Made by a program: the position numbers and the translations under genes. Shown one piece after another: positions 23,724-33,721 of a DNA stretch of 64,000 nt. The number at the start of each line of letters is the position of its first letter. The stretch's first letter is position 1. The notes under the pieces were generated by a model. It searched no databases. It was not told the DNA's origin and worked only from the letters and a program-made list of their open reading frames with translations. Source of the DNA: Aspidiotus rigidus (Eukaryota; Arthropoda; Insecta; Hemiptera; Diaspididae); the NCBI GenBank assembly GCA_035079385.1, contig JAVHKY010000004.1, positions 17,577,001-17,641,000 on the forward strand. The letters are read 5' to 3'.

Positions 23724-24815
23724 CTACGGCCACATTTCTGCGAGTTCTTCGCCTAAATCACAAATTAGCGCGCTCATCAAGTCATTATAAACCGGGGTAT
23801 CAATATTTTTACCTAACTGGTATAATATGAACCAATCGCCTAATTTACATTTATTCAAAACAGCCTCGATGTCTTTCTTCGAAGATTGACGGGATTGTGC
23901 TCGTAAGAGGAGAAGTTGAAAAGGCCGACAAAACACAACGGCTATTTGGTGGATAAGCCATAGGCTGGTCATTATCGCGAGAAAAACCAACCAGAACCAT
24001 AGGTATACGTAGATTTTTTCGTTTACAATATTGATAGGCAATAAACACATTCCGTCGAAGTTCTGCACGGACCCAGAAGGTCCGAATTTACGGAATGTGC
24101 ACTTCGTAATTTTGGGGAAGATCCGCGTCATTGGATCGACCCTCTGTTCGACATCCATATCTATGAAACTGAATACATCCGTGCCGTACATTCGAAATTC
24201 GCCATCCAAAAAATAGTCAACAAAGTATATTTGCGCCACCACATTGACCAAGTTCAGAAATTCGCATATCATGAACCGAAACACGTAAAAGTTGTGATGA
24301 CGGAAATTTTTTCGAAAGTAATTCACAAGCTTACTGAGGCACTCCGCTTTCTCTTCGTCGCTTATCATTACGTTTGATAGATTTAACGAGAGCGTTTCTA
24401 GGCGTCCAGCCTCCCAGATCTTCCACAAATAATGCGGGACGTAAAACAATAATGCTTGAAAAAAAAGCGCAAAGCATACCCATTGGTAATACTTGTGGTA
24501 TTTTACTCCGCCGTCGTTCGCTACTTGACTATGGACACCTGGCGATATGACATCCAGTCCAAGGCGTTCAGATAAATTGTTACTCGTTATCGTGAAGGTG
24601 GAGTAGATCCAGCAATAAGTGTTCATTATGTGCGACGGAATTTCATCGACGATGCATTCGATCGGATCACCGATATATTGCCGCGAGGTGACAATCAGCG
24701 TAAACGACATCAATATGATGACCGTCACTTTACAATGTAGTCTGAATACGTTGTTATCGATGCATACTGAATTCGTCTTCAGTAGGCCCCTCAACGAACT
24801 AAAAAGGTGAAACAT
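23724..24815 (-). CDS. inx2: Innexin 2-like gap-junction protein, copy 2
   Basis: This intact 363-codon single-exon ORF is the paralogue of 14649-15734. All innexin landmarks are conserved: TSRQYIGDPI, C54/C68, YYQWV, the second cysteine pair and GDWFILYQLGKN. About 18 of 1086 bases differ from copy 1 by eye count. Amino-acid changes are conservative (S10G, D53E, one I/V, IF to VY in the fourth membrane segment, one A/T) plus the C-terminal WP. No stop or frameshift has arisen in either copy although every neighbour in the duplication is dead, which hints at selection. Expression cannot be judged. Confidence 0.93.
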   Translation of the reverse strand: MFHLFSSLRGLLKTNSVCIDNNVFRLHCKVTVIILMSFTLIVTSRQYIGDPIECIVDEIPSHIMNTYCWIYSTFTITSNNLSERLGLDVISPGVHSQVANDGGVKYHKYYQWVCFALFFQALLFYVPHYLWKIWEAGRLETLSLNLSNVMISDEEKAECLSKLVNYFRKNFRHHNFYVFRFMICEFLNLVNVVAQIYFVDYFLDGEFRMYGTDVFSFIDMDVEQRVDPMTRIFPKITKCTFRKFGPSGSVQNFDGMCLLPINIVNEKIYVYLWFWLVFLAIMTSLWLIHQIAVVFCRPFQLLLLRAQSRQSSKKDIEAVLNKCKLGDWFILYQLGKNIDTPVYNDLMSALICDLGEELAEMWP

Positions 24816-25149
24816 GGTTCCAAATTATACACGAAAATAAAAAATACAGAAGAGAAATTACGCAGGAAACACTAACGATCACAACCTTACCGCAAGTAAA
24901 GACAGTCACGAGTAAAGTGCAGTATTTATCACCATCATACAGCCTGCATCAATTTTTCGTCATCCTTTGTAACTGTTTTCAATATGATTACGAAAAAGGA
25001 ACAAAGTTCGATTCGATATCTAGTTTATCAAATTCTAATTTTATTTCTGGAACAAGCGGTTTGAGATACCGCACCAGAAGTAATACATTCCATGGCATTA
25101 AGTTAGGTGTTGCAAGTATTACGCATCGGATAATGGATGGGGTGACACC

Positions 25150-25948
25150 GTGTACATGTGTGTTACCAGAGTGCTTAAATCATTTCTATTATTTCATGAT
25201 AAGCCTAGAACAACCGGGTTCCAGGAAGATGAAGAGGATTTACTGAAGAAAGGCTTGAAGATCGCTCTTTCTTCTCCTTCCGAAGAGAAAGCTTTGACCA
25301 ATTTGATCGCTGACTTATCGATTCACCCGAAGGTTGAGACAATAGCTATCCAGTGCAAAAAGGTCATCTCATCCACCCCAACAGAACCGATTCCCGGCCC
25401 AACTCGCCGTACCATGAATAATTTCAATTTTGTCCTCATACGTACGAGCCATATCGATATGAAGGGAGGTTGCAGCACATAATCACGTAGGTAACTATAA
25501 AAGGAAAAGATAGTCTTATTTTCTCTTTTACTTTTCGACCTCCTTTCTGGCCCTCTTAAATTAAATTTTAAAACTTTTTTGGTTTTTTGTTTTTTCGTTA
25601 ACTATTTTTTCGCACTCAGGTACCTAAAAAAATTCGTTACTTTTTCATTTTCACATTGTTTGTGATTCGATATTAAACTGTGATTTCGAGACTATCTTTT
25701 CCTTTTATGGTTACGTATCTATGTGCTCTAATCTTCCTTCATACCATGAATAACCTACGGGAGAAGATCAAAACAAATGATCTGGTGGTGTCCAAGGCAG
25801 ACAAAGGTAACTCTGTTGTTGTCCTAGATCGGAAAGAGTACGAGAAGGTAGAAGAGTTCTTGAATAATAATGGTGCGAAACATCGAAAGAATTCTAATTT
25901 TCTTAAATTCATTGCCAATGTTCGTAGATGTATCAGTGAAAGTAAGTT
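25150..25948 (+). pseudogene. Decayed Penelope-like element, N-terminal half (copy 2)
   Basis: The frame 25150-25482 holds the PLE N-terminus (EEDLLKKGLKIALSS...EKALTNLIADLSIHPKVETIAIQ), intact where copy 1 has a stop and a shift. The SKADKGNSVVVLDRKEY block follows at about 25790-25840. The element is cut at 25948 by the LINE and resumes at 29485-29667 with RLYGLPKVHQDEVSVRP. It was already dead before the LINE insertion because the catalytic half is absent. Confidence 0.82.
25422..25742. mobile_element. Inverted-repeat insertion within the PLE linker
   Basis: Arms of about 60 bp (25456-25515 and about 25689-25746) are imperfect inverted copies of each other. The 11-bp direct repeat ACCATGAATAA flanks the interval (25411-25421 and 25743-25753). 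This looks like a MITE-like insertion with target duplication. A structured intron is the alternative. The equivalent in copy 1 lies at about 16340-16660. Confidence 0.55.
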
Positions 25949-28900
25949 GAAGACGTCTTACTCAATTCTAACACTTATTCTATAATCAATACCGGTGAAC
26001 ATACTCGAATAGGACGGTACTCATCCTCAGCTATTGACCTTACCCTTTGCAAACAAAATACAGCATGGCTTTGCACCTGGCGAGTTATCCCTGATCTTTC
26101 AGGTAATGATCACCTTCCAGCTCTCATTCAGCTACACCAAAACATTCTTCAAGATACTTCTCCTCTCCATTTATCAACCTCTCACAACATTTTTCATGAC
26201 CTTAATCTAAAAGAGTTGGACTGGTCTAAATTTTCGTCACTATCTACATCGTATATAACAAACATTACAAACATTGAGACTCAAACTCTTGAAGCTTATG
26301 AAGCCTTCACGTCTTGCATAACTTTAGCATTGAAAAATTCGGCTCCTCCACGCAAAAATCCGACCACAACTTCCAGCATTAAACGTTCCCCACCTATCTG
26401 GTGGAATAACCAATGCCAAACAGCTGTTCGAGATCGACGCAAAGCCCTCCGAGTCTTTAAATATGACCCAAGCGAACAAAATTATATTAAACTACGCCGA
26501 ATGAATGCTTTAGCTAAGAAAACCTTCAAAAAAGCTCGTAAAGATTCTTGGCAATCCTTTACTCTGTCTTTTAATAGAGAAACCCCTCTGTCTGAAATAT
26601 GGAACAAAGCCAAAGCTCTCAGATACAGGCTTAACAACTCTATTTCGTGCACCCCCTCTAGGGAACAAACAGACACTTTTCTCTCTTCGATCAATCCAGC
26701 TTATCCTCCCTCTTTTGAGGAAGTCACCACACAGGAAACTATTCCGTGTTCTTCCCATTGGTTAGAGCATCCTTTTCTCCTGGAAGAACTCACAAACAGC
26801 CTTCACAACAAGGAAAACACTGCACCTGGTACCGACTGCATTTCTTATAAAATGCTAAAACATCTTTCCGTATCTTCAATGGTAATCCTATGTAGAATTC
26901 TTAACGCTCTATGGACACAATCACTGATTCCAGATATTTGGAGACATTCCAGGGTCATCGGAATCCCCAAAAAGAACACCGCCAAACTTCGACCTATAGC
27001 TCTGGCCACTTGCATCCGCAAATTAGTGGACACCATTCTAAACAAAAGATTGATTCATTGGCTGGAATCAAATTCCATCCTACCTTCCAACATATACGGC
27101 TTTCGCTCAGGGCGTAGTGCGATTGACGCAGTCAGTTCTTTAACGACCGAAATCCACAAAGCTTTTGTGAACAAAGCTCACCTCATTGCCACTTTTCTAG
27201 ATATCGATTCAGCGTACCCAAACGTTCACATCCCCACATTAACAAAATTACTCATCAAAATTGGTTTACCAGCTCATTTTGTACAATTCATCAATCTCCT
27301 TTTCATTAACCGTCGCATTTTTCATTACTCTCCCAACGGAGTCTCACAACAGAACTCATTCCTTGGCCTTCCTCAAGGTTTTCCATTATCTCCAACACTC
27401 TTTAATATCTATGCGTTATCTCTCATACCAAACATAGTCGAAGTCAAATCCGTTTTTTTTGCTGACGACATAGTCCTCTTCTCAGCTAACAAAAACCTTT
27501 CGCTCGCGGCCAACCGAACTCAATGTGCTATTAATCAAATTGCAGCTAACGCAAGAAAGCTGAATCTTACCTTCTCTTCTGCTAAATCAGCTACGATGGT
27601 TTTCTCTCTCAAATCCTATAATCCTACAAATGCAATACTAACTATTTACAATGACCCACTTCCTATAGTGTCGAACATCGAATATCTTGGCATTACTCTT
27701 GACCCCAAATTACTATGGAATCGTCATATTTCCAAGCTCATTTCAAAAGCTGGCCCCTATATAAACCTCCTAAAAATGCTATCCCCTACTAGTTGGGGTG
27801 GTGACCCAGTAATATTAACACTATTCTATAAGGCAATAATCCGCTCTAAACTAGACTATGGCTCTACACTTTACGGTTCCGCTAGCAAAATTCATCTGAA
27901 CAAACTTGAGATCTTTCAAAACAAATGTATTCGTCTTATAATAGGAGCCCTAAACTCCACTCCCATTCCAGCTCTCTGCGCAGAAACTGGTATAATACCT
28001 CTTCATTATCGTCGAAACTATCTAACTGACAGATTTCTAATCCGTAGTATCACATATCATAACTCAATACTCACTGAGAATATCTCATACCTCCTTCATC
28101 ATTGGAGATTTGTCTTTTGGCGACTTCCTCTAATGTGCAAAAGAGCTATTATTATCTTTCGGTTTCAGAACATCATAATTAATATTCCATCCTACCACCT
28201 CTCGTCCTTCTCATTTCAGGAACTTTTTAAACATATAAAAATTCATAAACTTCCCAAAAATCCGAACTTCACTTCTCAAGAACTTTTCGAATCGTACATC
28301 CAACAACACTTTCCTCTACATACGCAGATTTTCACAGACGGCTCGAAGGACCATGAAGGAGTCGGTATGGCCTTCTGGATCCCTTCAATGCTTCTTCATT
28401 GCTCTCTTGCATTACCACCTTTCTCATCCATTTTTCATGCAGAACAGATGGCCATTTTCCAAGCTCTTTATTATATTAAACAAAACTTCCAAATGGGACA
28501 TTTTCTAATAATTTCTGATTCTCTCTCCGCTCTTCAATCTCTTTCTTCCGTTCCGTTTCGCATAAATCCATCCTTAGCTCTATCAATTATATCCTTAATC
28601 CATTCTCTCTCCCCCATCAAAATTGATTTCCTCTGGATCCCCGCACATGCGGGAATTACTAACAATGAAATTACAGACGAGAAAGCTAAATTAGCACGTC
28701 TATCTCAGGTCTCATCAAACCTTCTTCCCATGTCAGAATTGTATTCGCTCACTAAACGCTCCACACGGGATGACTGGTCTCTAAATTATTCAAATTCATT
28801 TAACAATCAAAATTCTCACTATTTACTTGTGCAACCCTTTCTTCCGACATCTCCTTGGTTTCAGAAATTTCACGACATCTCTCGTTCTCTCATTGTCAAA

Positions 28901-29197
28901 ATCAGCCGTCTTCGCTTCGGACATAATCGTCTCCCTGTCCACCTCAAACGCATAAATCTCATAGAATCTGACGCATGCTTCTTCCATCCAGATAACCCTT
29001 TAAAAGCCGACATCAACCACTACTTTTTTGAATGCTCAGAATTACCAAATTTAAGACAAAAACTCTATTCAGAATGTATGAATTTAAATTTTCCAACCCC
29101 TCTCCGAGCTATTGACCTTCTCTCATCCGAAGAATTATCCATTTTCCCTCATATCTTTCATTTCCTTAAACATCTTCCGGAATCCATAACAATTTGA
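25949..29197 (+). CDS. LINE polyprotein: partial endonuclease, reverse transcriptase, RNase H
   Basis: The frame is open from the insertion boundary to the stop near 29197 (about 1080 codons). The start is the truncated end of an APE-type endonuclease (SSAIDLTLC and SGNDHLP at about 26020-26120). The RT follows: GTDCISYKML, GIPKKN...LRPIALA, GFRSGRSAIDAV, FLDIDSAYPNV (catalytic Asp), GLPQGFPLSPTLFN and FFADDIVLF (about 27460). RNase H has IFTDGSKD (about 28335), AEQMAIFQALY, ISDSLSAL and WIPAHAGITNNEITDE. A cysteine/histidine tail ends it. RNase H points to the I/R1/LOA group rather than Jockey proper. All catalytic residues are present, so only the 5' truncation disables it. Confidence 0.92.
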   Translation, partial: EDVLLNSNTYSIINTGEHTRIGRYSSSAIDLTLCKQNTAWLCTWRVIPDLSGNDHLPALIQLHQNILQDTSPLHLSTSHNIFHDLNLKELDWSKFSSLSTSYITNITNIETQTLEAYEAFTSCITLALKNSAPPRKNPTTTSSIKRSPPIWWNNQCQTAVRDRRKALRVFKYDPSEQNYIKLRRMNALAKKTFKKARKDSWQSFTLSFNRETPLSEIWNKAKALRYRLNNSISCTPSREQTDTFLSSINPAYPPSFEEVTTQETIPCSSHWLEHPFLLEELTNSLHNKENTAPGTDCISYKMLKHLSVSSMVILCRILNALWTQSLIPDIWRHSRVIGIPKKNTAKLRPIALATCIRKLVDTILNKRLIHWLESNSILPSNIYGFRSGRSAIDAVSSLTTEIHKAFVNKAHLIATFLDIDSAYPNVHIPTLTKLLIKIGLPAHFVQFINLLFINRRIFHYSPNGVSQQNSFLGLPQGFPLSPTLFNIYALSLIPNIVEVKSVFFADDIVLFSANKNLSLAANRTQCAINQIAANARKLNLTFSSAKSATMVFSLKSYNPTNAILTIYNDPLPIVSNIEYLGITLDPKLLWNRHISKLISKAGPYINLLKMLSPTSWGGDPVILTLFYKAIIRSKLDYGSTLYGSASKIHLNKLEIFQNKCIRLIIGALNSTPIPALCAETGIIPLHYRRNYLTDRFLIRSITYHNSILTENISYLLHHWRFVFWRLPLMCKRAIIIFRFQNIIINIPSYHLSSFSFQELFKHIKIHKLPKNPNFTSQELFESYIQQHFPLHTQIFTDGSKDHEGVGMAFWIPSMLLHCSLALPPFSSIFHAEQMAIFQALYYIKQNFQMGHFLIISDSLSALQSLSSVPFRINPSLALSIISLIHSLSPIKIDFLWIPAHAGITNNEITDEKAKLARLSQVSSNLLPMSELYSLTKRSTRDDWSLNYSNSFNNQNSHYLLVQPFLPTSPWFQKFHDISRSLIVKISRLRFGHNRLPVHLKRINLIESDACFFHPDNPLKADINHYFFECSELPNLRQKLYSECMNLNFPTPLRAIDLLSSEELSIFPHIFHFLKHLPESITI

Positions 29198-29484
29198 CTG
29201 ACATAATTCATAACTAATTTGTTAAACGAGGTAGGGCCTAGTTGCCATCCTCCAACACCCTGTTTTTTTTTTTTTTTTTCATTATCATTATTTTGTATTT
29301 TTGTATTTTTGTATTTTTTTTTTTTTCTCTTCCTTCTAAATTTCTGTAATTTTGTTTTTCTCTTCCTTGTTTTGTAATGTTTATCTTTTTATTTTCATCT
29401 TTATTTTTTATTTTGTTTATTTTTTTATTTTTTTGTTTTTATTATTTTCACAATAAAGGGTGTATTAAAAAAAAAAAAAAAAAA
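25949..29484 (+). mobile_element. 5'-truncated LINE (Jockey/I-like with RNase H), young
   Basis: The element interrupts the PLE exactly: copy 1 reads AGTAAGTTCGTAAT (16851-16864), while copy 2 reads AGTAAGTT, then the LINE, then an 18-nt A-run (29467-29484), then GTTCGTAAT. The target duplication is GTT, or AAGTT if two As belong to it. It is 5' truncated inside the endonuclease domain. The 3' UTR (29201-29466) is T-rich and ends AATAAAGGGTGTATTA. Confidence 0.93.
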
Positions 29485-29667
29485 GTTCGTAATACCCCTC
29501 CTCGCTCCAAAAAAGAATATGGATCCTATTCCTCCTAGATTATACGGTCTACCGAAAGTCCATCAAGACGAAGTTTCGGTCAGACCAAACTGGCGAAGTA
29601 TTTGAATATGTGGTTTCATACGGACTTTGTGTCAGAATTTTCGGACGGTATTAATTGGAAAAATCAT
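29485..29667 (+). pseudogene. Continuation of copy-2 PLE after the LINE
   Basis: The sequence resumes with the PLE block RLYGLPKVHQDEVSVRP and matches 16858-17082 minus about 31 bp. It ends the duplication. Confidence 0.85.
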
Positions 29668-29969
29668 GTAGTGATAGTCAGCTTATGCCAGTAGAAATAG
29701 AATTTAACAATGACCCAAGGGGAATGATACCTATTTCAAAATCGTTATAAACGGTTGATCACACAGTTGATCTTGGTTGATCTCACAGTTGATCTGGTTA
29801 AATCCAATAGATGATTATTTGGGCTTATTATATGCTAAAATTGATTACGTAACCTATTCAAAATGTATAAAGACATCCCTGAAAGCTCTATAACATTATA
29901 TTAAATGGAAGAGTTGAAAAAAAAAAAAAAAAAAAAAAAAAACTTGGTCATATTGTAGTATTATTAAAT

Positions 29970-31500
29970 TTTCTGGCATAGCCAAATAAATGAAAATCAT
30001 GTTCCATGTCTTTTATATTTTATCAGTCATCATGAAATATTTCAGTCTAGGCTTCTACTAGGTCAAGTGTTCGTGAGATATTGCTCGTTTACCCCTTTAC
30101 CTATCTTGGCGTCGTATAAGTCTTCTATGAGAAATACGAGGTAGCGCGAACTCGCTCCGCTCGTTCGCCCCCTGTCTCGCTGTTGTCTTGGAATGGTATG
30201 TGACAATTCAAGTCTAGGGGATTTGGAAAAATTTCGACTATCCAGCCTTTATTTATTTAATTATTTAATTATTCAATTATTTAATTATTTAATTATTTAA
30301 TTATTGAATATTATTGAATATTATTTATTTATTTATTTATTTATTATTAATTCTTGTACTAGGTCAAGTGTTCGTGAGATATTATTCGTTTACCTCTTTA
30401 CCTATCTTGGCGTCGTATAAGTCTTCTATGAGAAATATGAGGTAGCGCGAACTCGCTCCGCTCGTTCGCCCCCTGTCTCGCTGTTGTATTGGAATGGTGT
30501 GAGACAATTCAAGTCTAGGGGACTTTCGACTATTCAGTCTTTATTTATTTAATTATTTATTTATTTAATTATTTAATTATTTATTTATTTAATTATTTAA
30601 TTATTCAATTATTTAATTATTTAATTATTCAATATTATTTATTTATTTATTCATTTATTTATTTATTATTAATTCTTCTACTAGGTCAAGTGTTCGTGAG
30701 ATATTATTCGTTTACCTCTTTACCTATCTTGGCGTCGTATAAGTCTTCTATGAGAAATATGAGGTAGTGCGAACTCGCTCCGCTCGTTCGCCCCCTGTCT
30801 CGCTGTTGTATTGGAATGGTGTGAGACAATTCAAGTCTAGGGGACTTTCGACTATTCAGTCTTTATTTATTTAATTATTTATTTATTTAATTATTTAATT
30901 ATTTATTTATTTAATTATTTAATTATTTAATTATGTAATTATTTAATTATTTAATTATTCAATTATTTTATTATTTAATTATTCAATATTATTTATTTAT
31001 TTATTCATTTATTTATTTATTATTAATTCTTCTACTAGGTCAAGTGTTCGTGAGATATTATTCGTTTACCCCTTTACCTATCTTGGCGTCGTATAAGTCT
31101 TCTATGAGAAATATTTTGAGGTAATTGTGGGTGTTCTATATTTTGAGGTATCAACTTTCGTGGGGCGAACGAGCGATCTCGCTGTTTTATTGGAATGGTA
31201 CGAGAAAATTCAAGTCTTCTATGAGAAATATGAGGTAGCGCGAACTCGCTCCGCTCGTTCGCCCCCTCTAATTATTAATTATATTAATTATTTAATTATT
31301 TAATTATTTATTTATTTAATTACTTATTTATTTAATTATTTAATTATTTAATCATTTAATCATTTAATTATTTAATTATTTTATTATTTATTTATTTATT
31401 TGATTATTTAATTATATTAATTATTTAATTATTTATTTATTTAATTATTTAATTATTAATTAATTAATTAATTAATTAATTATTTATTAATTATTATTAC
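29970..31500. repeat. Modular tandem array: ~190-bp core plus (TTTA/ATTA)n, four units
   Basis: Cores at about 30058-30250, 30358-30545, 30682-30865 and 31036-31270 share AGGTCAAGTGTTCGTGAGAT, CTTGGCGTCGTATAAGTC and GCTCCGCTCGTTCGCCCCC. Each is followed by 100-200 bp of ATTT/AATT tetranucleotide repeat. The leader CTGGCATAGCCAAATAAATG (about 29970) and the terminal segment TTACGCGGGGTGTACT (about 31498) recur as a set at 35400-35930 and 40915-41060. The whole is therefore one composite repeat with expandable middle units. Confidence 0.85.
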
Positions 31501-31625
31501 GCGGGGTGTACTGGCGAATTTCTGAATCACCCACGGGGTAGAGATTTCTCTTGACGGGGGGAGGGGGGGTGTACTCGCGTGTTTCAAAATCGGGGTCCGG
31601 CGAGAGAAAAGACATGGAACATGTC
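31498..31625. repeat. Terminal module of the composite repeat
   Basis: The sequence from TTACGCGGGGTGTACTGGCG through the G-run at 31555-31570 to GAGAAAAGACATGGAACATG matches 40924-41055 almost base for base. The G-run length differs (interrupted here, pure G18 there). Confidence 0.8.
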
Positions 31626-32250
31626 AAAACTATATTTTACACACTTTGCTGTATACCAATGAGAAAAAAAAAATTCCATCGAAGGCTTACATATAATGAA
31701 ATATTGAATCAGTCTAAACAGAAAATTAAAGGAAAGCAAACGCCGCAAGTTGTGAAGTCACCGCGTGCTGTCGCTGCCGCTCTTCTGTCCGAGAAAATTT
31801 GAAATTCCAATAAGAAGAATATCTTCCATCATTTAGACCACTTACAGAATTGTGTCATTCTTTCCACTTCCTTTCATCGCCGTTTTTAATATAAGCCGAT
31901 GCATTTCCTTCTCTAATTCAACCCCTTAAAGATTTGTGTTCATTTTTTTTCTCTTTCACCTTTTTTTTTTTCCTCTTTCTGTTTAGTTAACCTCCGTTCT
32001 TCAGTTTAGTTTACAACTAGGCTATAATCTAGATTCATACAATAGACCAGGCAGTAATAAAACAGAGAATGTGTTTAAACATTTTGAACTATGCACGCTT
32101 GTAAGGGAAAAGGAGAAAAAAAGAATTTTGTTGCTTTCTAAATAATTAATCAGGATCATTTAGCCCGTAATTTTTATTTGTGGGGACGATAAAAGCTATC
32201 GTTAATTCCGATATATCGTTGAAAGCAATATCTTAATAACCAATACTTTA
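31626..32250. other. No recognised feature
   Basis: This is AT-rich sequence with pyrimidine tracts near 31940-31980. A short frame (31551-31802) crosses from the composite repeat and shows no domain. Confidence 0.4.
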
Positions 32251-32253
32251 TAA

Positions 32254-32707
32254 CAGTGGTTTTCAACCTTTTTGAGGTGGCGGCACATTTCTGATGACAA
32301 AAATTTTTCGCGGCACACCAATTAATTAAAAATATATATTTCAAAAATTTTTGAAATGTATGACAAATATCTACAAGAACTCCAAGTATTTGCGCTTGTA
32401 ATTTTTTACATATTTCGTCAATGCGGGGGCTGATTTTCGACCAACAAACGCGCATTTTTTGTTTGACAGCTAGAAGGCGCTCCCGCAATCTTACTTTTTA
32501 TAAGAGTAATAGCTGAGAAGCCCTGTTCCCAAAGATAGGAGGTGGAAAAAGGAAGTAATATGGTAAACGCTTTTTTATACAGTGCCTGATGTTCTCGCGA
32601 GGTGTTGATCCAAAATTTATCCATGGATATTTCCTTGAACTTCGGTTCCTTTGAAATCTCGCGGCATACTTTGAACGGGTTTGCGGCACACCGGTTGAAA
32701 ACCACTG
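32254..32707 (-). mobile_element. hAT element fragment with transposase C-terminal (dimerisation) region
   Basis: The TIRs CAGTGGTTTTCAACC (32254-32268) and GGTTGAAAACCACTG (32693-32707) are perfect inverses and typical of hAT elements related to ZBED5-like transposases. The minus strand encodes the hAT C-terminal domain: FWINTSREHQALYKKAF, LLPFSTSYLWEQGFSA, then LRERLLAVKQKMRV in another frame, with the shift near 32490. TTTATA lies on both sides but not flush with the right TIR, so the 8-bp target duplication is uncertain. It is an internally deleted, non-autonomous copy. Confidence 0.85.
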
Positions 32708-33235
32708 CAGTTTATAGTATTGTGCCTTAAGTAAATTGGCCGGGACTCGCCAATTGTATCGTTGAAAACAATATATCGCAATAAGCGGTATCGTTATTCG
32801 AAATTTCTACTGTATTTTAGTTCCTCGATCATATATTCAATAATAATTAATAAAATTTTGAAACGTTGGTGAGTTTCTTCTCCATAGTTAACCATTTTTC
32901 ATTGCAATCCCAAAATCACATTGTAAATGACCAAAATTACACAGGTAATGATTCTATGGAAGAAGGGCCTCCGTCACTTTTACTTGCGTCCACTACCGAG
33001 AGCTTCAGAAAACATTTTTCCAGTGCGCGAAAGCCGTCAGCTGTAGCTTAACATATGCAAAACATAACCTACTGCGCTTGAAGTCATTCCATTATGTACT
33101 CGCCAAGAATTACACTTCTCAAACTTCAAACGCGTTTTTCTCAGAACTATTATTTTCATCGGAGGTCCTTCTTCCACGCAGCGCTTCAATTATTATTATT
33201 ACCCCCATTTTTGATATTATAATTATGTTTAATTA
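32708..33235. other. No recognised feature
   Basis: This is AT-rich sequence with no domain-bearing frame and no boundary repeats. Confidence 0.35.
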
Positions 33236-33239
33236 TTTC

Positions 33240-33718
33240 TATAGTTTCTACAGCCAAACGTTTCCTGATTTGTCCTTTGCCATGTAAAAGGAGAAATCGA
33301 TCCTCTTTTATAAATGAATGATGAGCATTCCAAAGGTGAGAGGCAAACATAGAATCATCAGAGATTTTGTGTTCTTAAATTCTTTTCGTAGGTTTACAAC
33401 CTATTCCCCCGATGTAAGTGGCAGGGCAGTCATCACATTTGAGGTGATAGACTCCGCTCCTCTCATCTTTAGGAACAGAATCGTTTCTTCAAGGTGTTGA
33501 CGGGATAAAATACAGGATAGAAATTTTATGGTTTAAGGAGTTTATTTAGGTAGTTGGAAAGAAATTTTTCCAAGAAAAAGAAGTCTTATGAATTTGACAT
33601 TTTTAATATTCTTAAGTTTCTTACTTAAGGTTTTATCTCGAGGGAGGGTGATAGTAGCATCTAGTGCCCGTGAGGTGAGCTTCCTCCTTATTGAAAAATA
33701 AAAGTAATGGATGGTACT
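33240..33718 (-). pseudogene. Penelope-like element remnant with GIY-YIG
   Basis: The minus strand reads a lysine-rich linker (DKTLSKKLKNIKNVKFIRLL, about 33660-33560). After a stop it continues with SGVYHLKCDDCPATYIGGIG (about 33465-33395) and KRI-stop-EHK, the decayed GIY-YIG core with its C-x2-C pair. It is a separate PLE copy from 1-1440 and is more degenerate. Confidence 0.75.
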
Positions 33719-33721
33719 TTT

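Larger units (their letters stand above)
17832..29667. repeat. Tandem segmental duplication, copy 2
   Basis: This is the direct repeat of 8774-17082, enlarged by the LINE insertion at 25949-29484. Homology to copy 1 resumes after the LINE and ends near 29667 after AAAAATCA, with a ~31-bp deletion near 29585 relative to copy 1. Confidence 0.95.

Noticed and set aside
32254..32720. Exact 8-bp target duplication for the hAT fragment
   Set aside because: TTTATA is present on both sides but three bases off on the right, so it is not a clean duplication.
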